A stretch of DNA of 64,000 nucleotides, taken from contig JAFUAH010000007.1 in assembly GCA_017464345.1 (NCBI GenBank), positions 1 through 64,000 on the forward strand. Reading direction: 5' to 3'. Shown here piece after piece: positions 7,330 to 17,073 of the stretch. The notes beneath the pieces are model-generated. The model searched no databases, was not told where the DNA came from, and was given only the letters and a program-made list of their open reading frames with translations. The translations under genes and the position numbers were made by a program. Origin of the DNA: Bacteroidaceae bacterium. Its GTDB lineage: Bacteria > Bacteroidota > Bacteroidia > Bacteroidales > Bacteroidaceae. Positions within the stretch are counted from its first letter, which is position 1, and the number at the start of each line of letters is the position of its first letter.

Positions 7330-10077
7330 ATGCAAAGACGATTCAGAATGCCCGTCCTGGCCCTCGTGCTGGGTCTGGCAACGACGGCTACGGCGCAGAC
7401 CGTGGTCCGGGGCCGGCTGGTGGACGCCGAGAACGGCGAGCCGCTGGTGGGTGCCCAAGTGCGCATCGTGGGCGACAAGACTGCCACAGTGACCAACGCC
7501 GAAGGCGACTTCACCCTGCGGAACCCGCGCCGCCACCGCGAAATCACCGTCTCGTATCTGGGATTCAAGGCCCAGAACTTCAGTGTGGCACGCTCCGGAG
7601 AGATGGGCACCCTGGCCCTCACGCCCGACGAGATAGCCCTGGAGGGCGTGACCGTATCGGGCACCATGGCCTTCGACCGCAAGACCCCCGTGGCCCTGTC
7701 GAACGTCACCGCAGAGGAGATAGAGGAAAAGATGGGTGCACAGGAACTGCCCGAAGTGCTGAAGACCACCCCTGGCGTAGACATCAACACACAGGGTGGC
7801 GGATACGGCGACTCGGAACTGTGGATGCGAGGCTTCGACAACTCGAACATTGCAGTCCAGATCAACGGCGTCCCCATGAACGACATGGAGTGGGGAGGCG
7901 TCTACTGGAGCAACTGGGGAGGCCTCTACGAAATAGCCAAAATCGTGCAGACGCAGCGCGGACTGGGAGCCTCGAAGGTGAGCGCACCCAGCGTGGGCGG
8001 CACCATCAACGTCATCACCAAGACACTGGAGCGCGAGCGCGGAGGAAGTGCCACACTGCAGATGGGCAACACCCGCAACAAGGCCTCCTTCAACGTATCG
8101 ACAGGCATGTCCAAGAAGGGCTGGGGCATGACGCTGCTGGGCAGCCGCGAGTGGGGCAAGGGATACGTCCAGGGCACCGACTTCACGGCCTACACCTGGT
8201 TTGCCAGCATTGCCAAGCGGTTCAACGACCACCACACCCTCTCCTTCACTGGCTTCGGCACATGGCAGCAGCACGGACAGCGTGTCAGCAGCCAGAACTA
8301 CGGCCCGCTGACCATCGCCGAATGGGCACGTACCAAACAGCAGTACGGCTACAAGCACTACGAATACAACCCCACCTTCGGCTACCTCCACGGCGAAAAA
8401 TTCAACGCTGCACAGAATGTCTTCCACAAGCCACAGCTGTCGCTCAACCACGACTGGACCATCAATGAGAAGAGCAGCCTGTCCACGGCCCTGTACATGA
8501 GCATCGGACGGGGCTATGGCTCCACGGCCGAGGGCCACGGTGCTGGCAGCTACACCGACTACTACGGCGCACAGAACGGACTAGTGAAGAACGACTTCCG
8601 CACGGCGGACGGATACTTCGACTACGATGCCCTCTACAATCGCAACGCCCTGAGCAACGAGGGCTCGGTGATGGCGCTCTGCCACAGCAACAACGACCAC
8701 CTCTGGACGGGCCTGCTCTCCACCTACAAGAACCAACTCTCAGAGGACTGGAACCTCTACGGCGGCGTGGACTTCCGCTGGTACCGGGGCGACCACTCGA
8801 CCACCATCTCCGACCTGCTGGGCGGACAGTATTTCATGGACGACACTGACCGCTCCACCGTCAATCCCGCAAACAACCCCGCAGCCGCCAGCCCCAGCTG
8901 GGTATACCAGAAACTCTACGTGGGCGACAAGGTCTATCGCGACTACTCGGGCCACGTGGTACAGGAGGGTGCATTCGCACAGGCTGAGTACAACCACGGC
9001 CCCGTCTCGGCCTACCTGAACGGAGCCCTGAACAACACCACCATGTGGCGCTACGACCGCTTCTACTATGAAAAGGCACAGGCCAAGAGCGACATCGCCA
9101 ACTTCATGGGCGGCAACATCAAGGCTGGTGCCAACTACAACATCAACGACTATCACAACGTCTTCGTGAACATCGGCTACATCAGCCGTGCACCCAAGTT
9201 CAGCGCCGCCTTCATGAACAGCACCAAGAGCAACTACCTGAACAAAGATGCCAAGAACGAGAAAATACTGTCCTTCGAGGTGGGCTACGGATGGAAGTGC
9301 CGGTGGGCCAACGTAAAACTGAACGCCTTCTACACCAAGTGGATGGACAAGTCGATGACCAAGTACCTCACCCTGGACAATCAGGAGACGGGCTACATGA
9401 ACATGACCGGCGCAAACGCCCGTCACATGGGCATCGAGCTGGAAGGCAAACTGTCGCCCGCACGCTGGGTGGACATCAAGGGTATGCTCACACTGGGCGA
9501 CTACCAGTGGTACGGCACTGGCGAAGGCTATGTCTATGACGAGCACTCGAATGCCGTGGACGCCGCAGGCAACATCGTGACCCCGTTCTCCAACCAACAT
9601 GCCCAGGCTCGCGTGAACCTCGACGACATCCGTGTCGGAGGTTCAGCACAGACCACCGGCGGCCTCGGCCTCGACCTGAAGCTGGGCGAAGTGCTGGGCT
9701 TCGGCAAGGGACGCGACCTGAAAATCGGAGCCGACTGGACCTACCGCGGCCGCAACTACAGCTACTACTCACTCTCCGGCAACAACATCACCGTGAAGCA
9801 GAACGCCACCACCGGCGAGTGGGCCACCACCACACCTCAGTCGCCCTGGAAGATACCTTCGGCCAGCGACCTCGACCTGCGCATTACCTACAAATTCAAG
9901 TTGGGCAAGGTGTTTGATGCCACACTGAACGGTGTCATCAACAATCTCCTGGACTACCAGTACATCACCAAGGCATACAACAACAGCACCAGCTCTGCCC
10001 CCGCCACAGCCGACAACGTATATGTCTTCTACCGCTCCGGCAGAGTCTACACCGTACGCCTGACGCTGAAGTTCTGA
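7330..10077 (+). CDS. TonB-dependent outer-membrane receptor with carboxypeptidase-D-like N-terminus
   Basis: 915-aa outer-membrane beta-barrel transporter. After a signal peptide ending near residue 23 (TTATAQ), residues about 25-105 form a CarboxypepD_reg-like domain (VVRGRLVDAENGEPLVGAQV). A plug domain follows (about 115-235, including MRGFDNSNIAVQINGVPMND) and then a long barrel ending in the outer-membrane signature VYTVRLTLKF with terminal Phe. It is shorter than SusC proteins and has no SusD next to it; its partner is the lipoprotein gene 53 nt downstream. The substrate cannot be told from sequence. TonB/ExbBD energy coupling is known for the family. Confidence 0.93.
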   Translation: MQRRFRMPVLALVLGLATTATAQTVVRGRLVDAENGEPLVGAQVRIVGDKTATVTNAEGDFTLRNPRRHREITVSYLGFKAQNFSVARSGEMGTLALTPDEIALEGVTVSGTMAFDRKTPVALSNVTAEEIEEKMGAQELPEVLKTTPGVDINTQGGGYGDSELWMRGFDNSNIAVQINGVPMNDMEWGGVYWSNWGGLYEIAKIVQTQRGLGASKVSAPSVGGTINVITKTLERERGGSATLQMGNTRNKASFNVSTGMSKKGWGMTLLGSREWGKGYVQGTDFTAYTWFASIAKRFNDHHTLSFTGFGTWQQHGQRVSSQNYGPLTIAEWARTKQQYGYKHYEYNPTFGYLHGEKFNAAQNVFHKPQLSLNHDWTINEKSSLSTALYMSIGRGYGSTAEGHGAGSYTDYYGAQNGLVKNDFRTADGYFDYDALYNRNALSNEGSVMALCHSNNDHLWTGLLSTYKNQLSEDWNLYGGVDFRWYRGDHSTTISDLLGGQYFMDDTDRSTVNPANNPAAASPSWVYQKLYVGDKVYRDYSGHVVQEGAFAQAEYNHGPVSAYLNGALNNTTMWRYDRFYYEKAQAKSDIANFMGGNIKAGANYNINDYHNVFVNIGYISRAPKFSAAFMNSTKSNYLNKDAKNEKILSFEVGYGWKCRWANVKLNAFYTKWMDKSMTKYLTLDNQETGYMNMTGANARHMGIELEGKLSPARWVDIKGMLTLGDYQWYGTGEGYVYDEHSNAVDAAGNIVTPFSNQHAQARVNLDDIRVGGSAQTTGGLGLDLKLGEVLGFGKGRDLKIGADWTYRGRNYSYYSLSGNNITVKQNATTGEWATTTPQSPWKIPSASDLDLRITYKFKLGKVFDATLNGVINNLLDYQYITKAYNNSTSSAPATADNVYVFYRSGRVYTVRLTLKF

Positions 10078-10130
10078 GAATTGAAGAATCGGAATACCGA
10101 AATATCGAAACACCGAAATATCGAAAAAAA

Positions 10131-11672
10131 ATGAATGTTATGAAAACAAGAAATATATTCGCATTAGTCCTTGCAGCACTCACCCTGACCGCATGCGAAG
10201 ACTACACCGAGCACAACTTCGGCAAACCAGAGGAACTATGGGAGGCACAGCAGGTGAACAACTACGTCATCGAACTGACCACGCAGAACTATGCCGACCT
10301 GGCCCAGAACGCCGACAACCAGGCACTGGCTGCCCAAGACGAAACGGGCGTGACTGCAAAACACTTGGAAATGACGAGCAATGTTGCCTGTTTCGTGGGC
10401 AACATCACACCGCAGGAGTACCTGCCCGCCATCCTGAAGAACCTCGTCGGCACCAATCAGTACTACAGCATGACCGACGGTTCCAGCATCACCGTACGCT
10501 ACAAGACAGGAACCATCGTCTCGGATGCCGGCTACGTGCCCAGCGAGGGCGAACTGACCCAGTCAGGCAAGTACCTCATCGTGGCCCAGGGACAGGAACA
10601 GCCCATAGCCACGTCGGGCGAAGGCAAGACCTACGGCTACCTGCTGCTGGCAGGCAACACATTGTGCCCCGAGACCGTGCAACGCTTCGGCAACGAGACC
10701 ATCTGGGCCAACGACGTGGCCGACGGCTGGGCCTACAGTTTCGAGAAGGACGGTGACACATGGTTCCTCTGCAACCGCTACGGACAATATCTGTACATGA
10801 AGGGAACCTACAACAACTTTAACTACACCGACGACCTGGGCGACCTGGACTTCGACGAGGAATGGCCCAGCTGGACCATCACCTACAACGCTGCCGACAA
10901 GACCTACGACATCCAGAACACGGGCAACAACAAGACGCTGCGCTTCACCACACAGTACAACAACGTCGGAGCCTATGACCTCTCGACACTGGAGACGACG
11001 GACGGCTACCTGCCCTTGCAGCTCTACAAACGCGTAGAGGGCCAGGTGGAAAGCGTCGAAGTGTCGGAGGAAACGGAAGAAGTAACCTTCACCCTGGAGG
11101 GCGGCGAATGGCAGGCCAAGGGCGACTACCTGAACGCTGAACTGACGGGCGGCAACACGCTCACCGACATGGATGCCGTCTACGAGGCCACGGGCTGGAG
11201 CATAGAGTTCATCGGAGGCATAGGTGACCTCACCTACGTCTGGCGCTACGATGCCACCTACGGACTGCGTGCCTCCGCCTACAAGTCCAGCACCTACTAC
11301 CCCACCGACGCATGGGCCATCAGCCCTGCCATGAACCTGAAGAAGGCCGAACGGCCCATCTTCTCCTTTGAGCAGGCACAAAAGTATGCCGGCACACCCG
11401 TCACTGACTATCTGAAAGTCTACGTCAGCACTGACTACACAGGGCGTGGCGGACTGGAAGCAGCCTCGTGGACTGACGTCACCGGACAAATCGTAGGCGA
11501 ATGGCCTGACGGCAGCAGTTGGGACTACATGCCCATGACGCTGGACCTCACCGCCTTTGCCGGAGAGAAGAGTGTCAGTGTGGCCTTCCGCTACATCAGC
11601 ACCGACGCCGTAGCCGCCACATGGGAAGTGAAAAACGTCGTCTGCAAGGAACTGGAAGAAAGCAAGGAATAA
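10131..11672 (+). CDS. Surface lipoprotein with C-terminal choice-of-anchor-J-like domain
   Basis: 513-aa lipoprotein; the lipobox LTAC is followed by EDYTEHNFGKPEEL, an acidic +2/+3 region typical of surface-exposed lipoproteins. A second ATG three codons in (10140) is an equally good start. The middle contains beta-rich repeats and the last 170 residues resemble a choice-of-anchor J/carbohydrate-binding fold (WAISPAMNLKKAERPIFSFE, then DYLKVYVSTDY). The gap to the receptor gene carries two copies of ACCGAAATATCGAAA. It is probably cotranscribed with the receptor and acts as its extracellular ligand-binding partner; that pairing is inferred from adjacency. Confidence 0.8.
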   Translation: MNVMKTRNIFALVLAALTLTACEDYTEHNFGKPEELWEAQQVNNYVIELTTQNYADLAQNADNQALAAQDETGVTAKHLEMTSNVACFVGNITPQEYLPAILKNLVGTNQYYSMTDGSSITVRYKTGTIVSDAGYVPSEGELTQSGKYLIVAQGQEQPIATSGEGKTYGYLLLAGNTLCPETVQRFGNETIWANDVADGWAYSFEKDGDTWFLCNRYGQYLYMKGTYNNFNYTDDLGDLDFDEEWPSWTITYNAADKTYDIQNTGNNKTLRFTTQYNNVGAYDLSTLETTDGYLPLQLYKRVEGQVESVEVSEETEEVTFTLEGGEWQAKGDYLNAELTGGNTLTDMDAVYEATGWSIEFIGGIGDLTYVWRYDATYGLRASAYKSSTYYPTDAWAISPAMNLKKAERPIFSFEQAQKYAGTPVTDYLKVYVSTDYTGRGGLEAASWTDVTGQIVGEWPDGSSWDYMPMTLDLTAFAGEKSVSVAFRYISTDAVAATWEVKNVVCKELEESKE

Positions 11673-11720
11673 GAACCGTAGGGGCGTACCCCCCGTGTAT
11701 GTCCGAAAAGAAAACAGACA

Positions 11721-12674
11721 TTGAAAGTAATTGACCTGATACGCGACACGGCGAGCGTGCCGTTCTCCTTCGAGGTGCTGCCCCCCCTGAAGGGGAACGG
11801 CACCGAAGGGTTGTTCCAGACCATCGACCGCCTGCGCGAGTTCCAGCCGCGCTACATCAACATCACGGCTCACCGCAGCGAGTATGTCTACCACGAACTG
11901 CCCAACGGCCTCATCCAGAAGCAGCGCATACGCCGCCGACCGGGCAGCATAGCCGTGGCCGCTGCCATACAGCACCGCTACGGCATACCCGTGGTGCCCC
12001 ATCTGGTGTGCAGCGGCAACACACGCGAGGATCTGGAGTACACACTACTGGACCTACAGTTCCTGGACATCAGTGACCTGCTCATCCTGCGGGGCGACAA
12101 GGCACGCGACGAGCGCCAGTTCCAGCCTACGGGCGACGGACCCAGCCATGCCACGGAACTCATCGAACAGGTCCGGTGCTTCAATCAGGGCCGCTTCTTC
12201 GACGGCAGCCCCATTCGCTGCCCTGGCACGCCCTTCACCTACGGAGTGGCCTGCTATCCCGAGAAACATGAAGAGGCACCTAACCTGGAGGCCGACATGG
12301 AGGTGCTCGCCCAGAAGGCACGCATGGGGGCACAGTATGCCGTCACGCAGCTCTTCTACGACAACGGCAAGTACCTGCACTTCGTGGAGCGGGCCCGGCG
12401 CATGGGCATCACCATTCCCATCGTCCCCGGCATCAAGCCGCTAACCCGGCTGAACCAGCTGTCGATGGTGCCAAAAACCTTCCACTGCGACTTGCCCGAG
12501 GCCTTGCGCCTGGAGACGCTGCGCTGCCGCTCCGACGAGGACGTACGCCAGGTGGGCATCGAGTGGGCCGTCCAGCAGTGCCGCGAGTTGCTGGCCAGCG
12601 GAGCACCCAACCTGCACTTCTACTCCATGGGGGCCGTGGAGAGTATCTACGAAATAGCAAAACAGATATACTAA
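11721..12674 (+). CDS. metF: Methylenetetrahydrofolate reductase, TTG start
   Basis: MetF reduces 5,10-methylene-THF to 5-methyl-THF with NAD(P)H and FAD, supplying methyl groups for methionine synthesis. The 317-aa product covers the whole TIM barrel: FSFEVLPPLKGNG near the N-terminus, NITAHRSEY at about 50-58, LLILRGD around residue 130, and AQYAVTQLFYDN at about 205-216. The start codon is TTG: in this frame a TAG lies 40 nt upstream and no ATG or GTG intervenes, while the protein begins MKVIDLI as in other Bacteroidales MetF. holB follows after one base, opening a four-gene operon. No riboswitch fold was recognised in the short leader, only a GGGGCGTACCCC mini-hairpin. Confidence 0.95.
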   Translation: MKVIDLIRDTASVPFSFEVLPPLKGNGTEGLFQTIDRLREFQPRYINITAHRSEYVYHELPNGLIQKQRIRRRPGSIAVAAAIQHRYGIPVVPHLVCSGNTREDLEYTLLDLQFLDISDLLILRGDKARDERQFQPTGDGPSHATELIEQVRCFNQGRFFDGSPIRCPGTPFTYGVACYPEKHEEAPNLEADMEVLAQKARMGAQYAVTQLFYDNGKYLHFVERARRMGITIPIVPGIKPLTRLNQLSMVPKTFHCDLPEALRLETLRCRSDEDVRQVGIEWAVQQCRELLASGAPNLHFYSMGAVESIYEIAKQIY

Positions 12675-12675
12675 T

Positions 12676-13800
12676 ATGCTGCCCAGTGATATTATAGGCC
12701 AAGAGGAGATAGTCAAGCAACTGACGCAAATGGTGGACCAGGGACGCCTGCCCCACGCACTGATGCTGTGCGGCCCGGCAGGGAGTGGGAAACTGGCCAT
12801 CGCGCTGCTGCTGGCTCGGTACCTGCTGTGCGAACACCCCGAGGGAGGCACCCCATGCGGCCACTGCCATGCCTGCCACATGACGGAACAATGGCAACAC
12901 CCTGACCTCCACTTCTCCTTCCCGCTCATCAAACAGAAATCCACCGACCAGCCCATCTCCGACGACCGCCTGGCGGAGTGGCGAGAACAGATAGGCCGGA
13001 CGCCATACTTCACGCCCAACGACTGGATTGCCGACCTGCGAGGCGAGAACCAGCAACTCCAGTTCTACGTGGGCGAGAGCGATGCGCTGCAGCGTAAGCT
13101 CTCCCTGAAAGCCAGTCAGGGCGGCTACCGGGTAATCGTGGTCTGGCTGCCCGAGAAGATGGGGGCCGCCATTGCCAACAAACTGCTGAAACTCATCGAG
13201 GAACCTCCCTCGCGGACTCACTTCATCATGGTATCGCAGGAACCCGACCAGGTGCTGGGCACCATCCTGAGCCGCACACAGCGCATACAGGTACCGGCGC
13301 TCAGCCAGGAAACCATCACTCAGGCTCTCTGCCAGCACCACGGCGTGCCACCGGAACGGGCCCAGAACCTGGCCCACATCGCACAGGGCAACTACACACT
13401 GGCACTGCAACTGGCACAGGAGGACAGTGCCCGGCGCGAATACTTCACCCTCTTTGTGGAGCTGATGCGCCTCTGCTACATGCGCAAGGCCAAGGAGATG
13501 CGACAATGGGCCGAACGCGTGGCCTCCATCGGACGCGAGGAGCAGAAGCACATGCTGGAGTACTGCCAACGGCTGGTGCGTGAGAACTTCGTCTACAACT
13601 TCCAGAATCCCCAACTCGTCTACATGACTGAGGAGGAACAGGACTTCGCACGCAACTTTGCACGCTTCATCAACGAGCGCAACGTCATCTCCTTCATGGA
13701 AGAACTCGCAGCGTGCCAGACTGACATCGAACAAAACGTGAATGCCAAGATGGTCTTCTACGACCTGGCACTGAAGATAACCATGTTACTGAAAAAATAG
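12676..13800 (+). CDS. holB: DNA polymerase III delta-prime subunit
   Basis: Clamp-loader subunit of 374 aa. The N-terminal AAA+ fold starts with IIGQEEIVKQL and a P-loop-like GPAGSGKLA (about residues 35-43). A zinc module of clustered cysteines follows (CEHPEGGTPCGHCHAC). KLLKLIEEPPSRTHFI and the SRTQRIQVPAL segment are classical DnaX/HolB signatures. The C-terminal region is a helical collar domain. It is tightly coupled to metF (1-nt gap) and to ricT (14-nt gap). Confidence 0.95.
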   Translation: MLPSDIIGQEEIVKQLTQMVDQGRLPHALMLCGPAGSGKLAIALLLARYLLCEHPEGGTPCGHCHACHMTEQWQHPDLHFSFPLIKQKSTDQPISDDRLAEWREQIGRTPYFTPNDWIADLRGENQQLQFYVGESDALQRKLSLKASQGGYRVIVVWLPEKMGAAIANKLLKLIEEPPSRTHFIMVSQEPDQVLGTILSRTQRIQVPALSQETITQALCQHHGVPPERAQNLAHIAQGNYTLALQLAQEDSARREYFTLFVELMRLCYMRKAKEMRQWAERVASIGREEQKHMLEYCQRLVRENFVYNFQNPQLVYMTEEEQDFARNFARFINERNVISFMEELAACQTDIEQNVNAKMVFYDLALKITMLLKK

Positions 13801-13814
13801 AAAGACTAATAACT

Positions 13815-15017
13815 ATGGAAATGGAATATAAATGCGGCTGCGGCCAGCGTGGCCTCTGTGCCCGTGGGTGCGGAAAGGACCAGTGCCAACTGAACGTGCA
13901 CGACTACCAGGCCGACTTGCCCGACAACCAGGAGGTCACCGACCTGGTGGAAGTGCAGTTCAAGAATACACGAAAGGGATACTATCGCAACGACAACCAT
14001 CTCACCATTCAGAAGGGCGACATCGTGGCCGTAGAGGCCTCGCCCGGGCACGACATCGGCATCGTGACGATGACGGGCCGTCTGGTGGCCCTGCAGATGA
14101 AGAAGGCCTACATGAAGCCCGGAGAGGAAATCAAGCGCATCTACCGCATTGCACGCCCCACTGACATGGAGAAGTACCACGAGGCCAAGGCACGCGAGCA
14201 CGACACCATGATACGCAGCCGACAGGCCGCCAAGGACCTGGGACTGGAAATGAAAATCGGCGACGTGGAGTATCAGGGCGACGGCAACAAGGCCATCTTC
14301 TACTACATTGCCGAAGGGCGCGTGGACTTCCGCCAGCTCATCAAGGTGCTGGCCGATCTCTTCCGCGTACGCATTGAGATGAAGCAAATCGGCGTGCGGC
14401 AGGAGGCCGGGCGCATCGGCGGCTTCGGCCCCTGCGGACGCGAACTGTGCTGCGCCACGTGGATTCGCTCGTTCCAGAGCGTTGGCACGGCTGCGGCACG
14501 CTTCCAGGACATCAGCCTCAACCCCCAGAAACTGGCCGGGCAGTGCGCCAAACTGAAGTGCTGCATGAACTACGAAGTGGACCAGTACATCGAGGCCGGA
14601 CGACGGTTGCCCAGCCGCGAAGTGTCGCTCCACACGATGGATGGCGAGTTTTTCCTCTTCAAGGCCGACATCCTCTCCAACATGGTCACCTACAGCACCG
14701 ACCGCCGCATGGCTGCCAACCTGGTCACCATACCGGCCAAACGTGCACTGGACATCATCGAGATGAACCGCCGGGGCGAGAAACCCGATGCGCTGGAGGA
14801 GGGCGGTAAGCCCGTGGTGGCAAGGCCCGTAGACCTAGCTGCCCAGGAGGACCTGCACCGCTTCGACAAGAAGAAAAAGAAGAAGAAAAAGAGCAAGCCT
14901 CACGGCGAAGGACACCAAGCGGAAGGACACTCCAACGAGAACCGCGACAGAAAAAGCCAGGAGAGGCATAAGAACGAGAGCCCAACACCCAGCAGCCAGC
15001 CTGCCCATGAAGGGTAA
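13815..15017 (+). CDS. ricT: PSP1-domain protein, RicT/YaaT-like
   Basis: 400-aa cytoplasmic protein of the PSP1 family. The cysteine-rich hallmark is clear: GGFGPCGRELCCATW followed by CAKLKCCMNYE at about residues 205-255. These cysteines bind Fe-S clusters in the Bacillus RicA/F/T complex that affects RNA processing; that role is family knowledge and unproven in Bacteroidota. An extra N-terminal CGCGQRGLCARGCGKDQC segment is also cysteine-rich. The C-terminal 60 residues are a low-complexity tail with a run of lysines from an A-rich stretch, probably disordered. It overlaps gldH by 11 nt, implying translational coupling. Confidence 0.9.
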   Translation: MEMEYKCGCGQRGLCARGCGKDQCQLNVHDYQADLPDNQEVTDLVEVQFKNTRKGYYRNDNHLTIQKGDIVAVEASPGHDIGIVTMTGRLVALQMKKAYMKPGEEIKRIYRIARPTDMEKYHEAKAREHDTMIRSRQAAKDLGLEMKIGDVEYQGDGNKAIFYYIAEGRVDFRQLIKVLADLFRVRIEMKQIGVRQEAGRIGGFGPCGRELCCATWIRSFQSVGTAAARFQDISLNPQKLAGQCAKLKCCMNYEVDQYIEAGRRLPSREVSLHTMDGEFFLFKADILSNMVTYSTDRRMAANLVTIPAKRALDIIEMNRRGEKPDALEEGGKPVVARPVDLAAQEDLHRFDKKKKKKKKSKPHGEGHQAEGHSNENRDRKSQERHKNESPTPSSQPAHEG

Positions 15018-15471
15018 TAGGGCACTGACACTGGCAGCGACAGCAGTCATGCTGCTGGCAGCCTGCACGGACGGGAAGTTAATGCACTGCTATCTGCCCA
15101 CCGACGACGAGGGCTGGGGACGCACCGATACGCTCTGCTTCCCGCTACCTGACATCCCCCAGACGGGTGAATATCCCGTCAGCGTGGGGCTGCGACACGG
15201 CAACCGCTTCCCCTACACAGGCCTGTGGGTGGAGGCCGAGACACGCCTCTCCCATCCCACGGCCGTCCGTCGCGACACGCTCTACATCCCCATCACCGAT
15301 ACCAATGGCCACCCGTTGCAGCCGGGTGTCAGCCTGCACCAGCACGAAGTGCCCCTCACCACCCTGCACCTCCAGCGCGGGCAGAAGGGCAACATCCGCC
15401 TACACCACATCATGATGCGCGAAGTGGTGCCCGCCATCAGCGACGTGGGCCTGCGCATCTCACTACCCTGA
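15007..15471 (+). CDS. gldH: Gliding-motility-type lipoprotein GldH
   Basis: 154-aa lipoprotein with lipobox LLAAC at about residue 20. The body matches GldH: DTLCFPLPDI, then VGLRHGNRFPYTGLWVE and IMMREVVPAISDVGLRI at the end. In gliding Bacteroidota GldH is an envelope lipoprotein needed for motility; in non-gliding Bacteroidales it is still conserved, usually downstream of ricT as here. Its presence fits a genome that exports proteins with T9SS-like tails, but GldH is not itself a core secretion component. Confidence 0.9.
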   Translation: MKGNRALTLAATAVMLLAACTDGKLMHCYLPTDDEGWGRTDTLCFPLPDIPQTGEYPVSVGLRHGNRFPYTGLWVEAETRLSHPTAVRRDTLYIPITDTNGHPLQPGVSLHQHEVPLTTLHLQRGQKGNIRLHHIMMREVVPAISDVGLRISLP

Positions 15472-15496
15472 GACAGACCCCTACGGGTCGGAGCAC

Positions 15497-15534
15497 AAAG
15501 CCGGGCAGGTTGGACCCCCAACCTGCCCGGCTTT
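15497..15534. terminator. Bidirectional terminator between gldH and rodA
   Basis: Perfect 17-bp stem (AAAGCCGGGCAGGTTGG with its complement) and a 4-nt loop, flanked by A and T runs on both sides. It lies in the gap between two convergent operons and should end both transcripts. Confidence 0.9.
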
Positions 15535-15591
15535 GACGTCGGACCTGCACGGAACCACAGCCCGACCTTATGGGTCTCATCCCCACCCCAC

Positions 15592-17073
15592 TCAGGAGTT
15601 ATGCACGAAGCGGTTGCGCCCGGCATCCATGCGCAGAAAGATGAAAAGCAGAATGGTGAAGCCCCATAGCGACGACCCTCCATAACTGAAGAAAGGCAAC
15701 GGAATGCCGATGACCGGTGTCAGGCCCAGCACCATGCCCACATTGATGAAGACGTGGAAGAGGAAGATGCTGAGCACACAATAGCCATAGATGCGGCCGA
15801 AAGCATAGGGCTGACGCTCTGCCAAGTGTATCAGGCGCAGTATCAACAACAAGAACAAGCCCAGCACGACGGAACAGCCCAGGAAGCCCTCTTCCTCGCC
15901 CACGGTGCAGAAGATGAAGTCGGTCTCCTGCTCAGGCACGTACTTCAGTTTGGTCTGTGTCCCATTCAGGAACCCCTTGCCACGCAGTCCGCCCGAGCCG
16001 ATGGCTATCTTGGCTTGAATCACGTTGTATCCGGCATTCCGCGGGTCGTCCTTCAGCCCCAACAATACCTCGATGCGTGTGCGCTGATGGTCCTTCAGCT
16101 TACTCATCATCAGTCCCGAAGAATAGTGGAAGCCCACCGAGGCCAACGCAAAAAGGGCCACGTAGACGTAACGCCCATAGCGGTGGCGTATGCCCAGAAA
16201 AAGCAGATAGACCACCATGGCCATCGTGATGCCCAACTGGGCCCAGACCACATTGAACGGAATGACGTACTTGGCAAACAGCAACGAGGCCAGCGTACCG
16301 CCCAGACCATAGACTATCACAGCCAGGATGGGTTTGAAGCGCTGGGTGTAGACCCATAGCAGGCCTATGGTGAAAAGCATGATGAGCAGGAAGACCGTGA
16401 ACTGCCCCAGGCTCACGTAGGGCATCTCCCAAAGAGGGTCGGCAGCAAAGCGCACACCCACCACAAAATACACCACGGCAGCCACACCGGAGAAGAGCAC
16501 CGACCCTGGCATACCCTCGCGATAGAGCATCAGGAAGAATGCCGCGTAGACCAGTGCACTGCCCGTCTCCTTCTGCATGACGATGAGCACCATGGGCAAG
16601 AGTATCAGGAAACAGGTGAGGCCGAAATCCCACCAGCGCGAAATGTTATAGTCCGACGCACTCATGTACTTGGCGATGCACAGTGCCGTGGCGAACTTCG
16701 CAAACTCGGCCGGCTGGATGCTGAAGGTCCCTATCTTTATCCAGGACAGAGAGCCCTTGATGTCATGGGCCAGGAAGGGCGTGACAAACAGCAGCACCAC
16801 AAAAAGGGCATAAAGAACGTAGGAAAAGTTCTCATACAGCCGTTCGTCCACAAGCAGTAACACCGTGCCCAGAATCAAAGAAGTGGCTATCCAGACCAAC
16901 TGCATACCACTGCGCGTGCCGAAGTCCAGGAAGTTCCCCCCCTGGTCGAAGTCATACGTAGCACCGCACACACTCATCCATCCCAGCCCCAGGAGCGTCA
17001 GGTAGATGACGATGGTCACCCAGTCCAGCGAACGCAGGACGCCTCCCCTTTCCCTATCTCTGACCGTTGCCAT
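15592..17073 (-). CDS. rodA: Rod-shape SEDS glycosyltransferase RodA
   Basis: Membrane peptidoglycan polymerase of the SEDS family (FtsW/RodA/SpoVE) that works with PBP2 during side-wall growth. About 493 aa with roughly ten hydrophobic segments. Family signatures include SLSWIKIGTFSIQPAEFAK, AKIAIGSGGLRGKGFLNG with QTKLKYVPEQETDFIF next to it, and GIPLPFFSYGGSSLWGF near the end. An open frame extends to 17205, but those residues overlap mrdA and look unrelated to RodA; the ATG at 17073 (MATVRDRERGG) overlaps mrdA by 20 nt and is preferred. Last gene of the elongasome operon. Confidence 0.95.
   Translation of the reverse strand: MATVRDRERGGVLRSLDWVTIVIYLTLLGLGWMSVCGATYDFDQGGNFLDFGTRSGMQLVWIATSLILGTVLLLVDERLYENFSYVLYALFVVLLFVTPFLAHDIKGSLSWIKIGTFSIQPAEFAKFATALCIAKYMSASDYNISRWWDFGLTCFLILLPMVLIVMQKETGSALVYAAFFLMLYREGMPGSVLFSGVAAVVYFVVGVRFAADPLWEMPYVSLGQFTVFLLIMLFTIGLLWVYTQRFKPILAVIVYGLGGTLASLLFAKYVIPFNVVWAQLGITMAMVVYLLFLGIRHRYGRYVYVALFALASVGFHYSSGLMMSKLKDHQRTRIEVLLGLKDDPRNAGYNVIQAKIAIGSGGLRGKGFLNGTQTKLKYVPEQETDFIFCTVGEEEGFLGCSVVLGLFLLLILRLIHLAERQPYAFGRIYGYCVLSIFLFHVFINVGMVLGLTPVIGIPLPFFSYGGSSLWGFTILLFIFLRMDAGRNRFVHNS

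Noticed and set aside
7306..8538. 410-codon minus-strand frame opposite the TonB receptor
   Set aside because: Antisense frame caused by high GC at third positions; the plus strand carries plug and barrel motifs. Similar mirrors opposite 8740-9600, 10563-12002, 12433-13734, 25776-27209 and 46876-48954 were rejected for the same reason.
10079..10130. Repeated ACCGAAATATCGAAA considered as a CRISPR-like array
   Set aside because: Only two short copies with no regular spacers and no cas genes.
10193..10756. Arg-rich plus-strand frame inside the lipoprotein gene
   Set aside because: Shadow frame of a GC-rich gene, with no start signals or family features.
15497..15534. Long perfect hairpin considered as an unusual palindromic element
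   Set aside because: Its position between convergent operons, short loop and flanking A/T runs make an ordinary bidirectional terminator the simplest reading.
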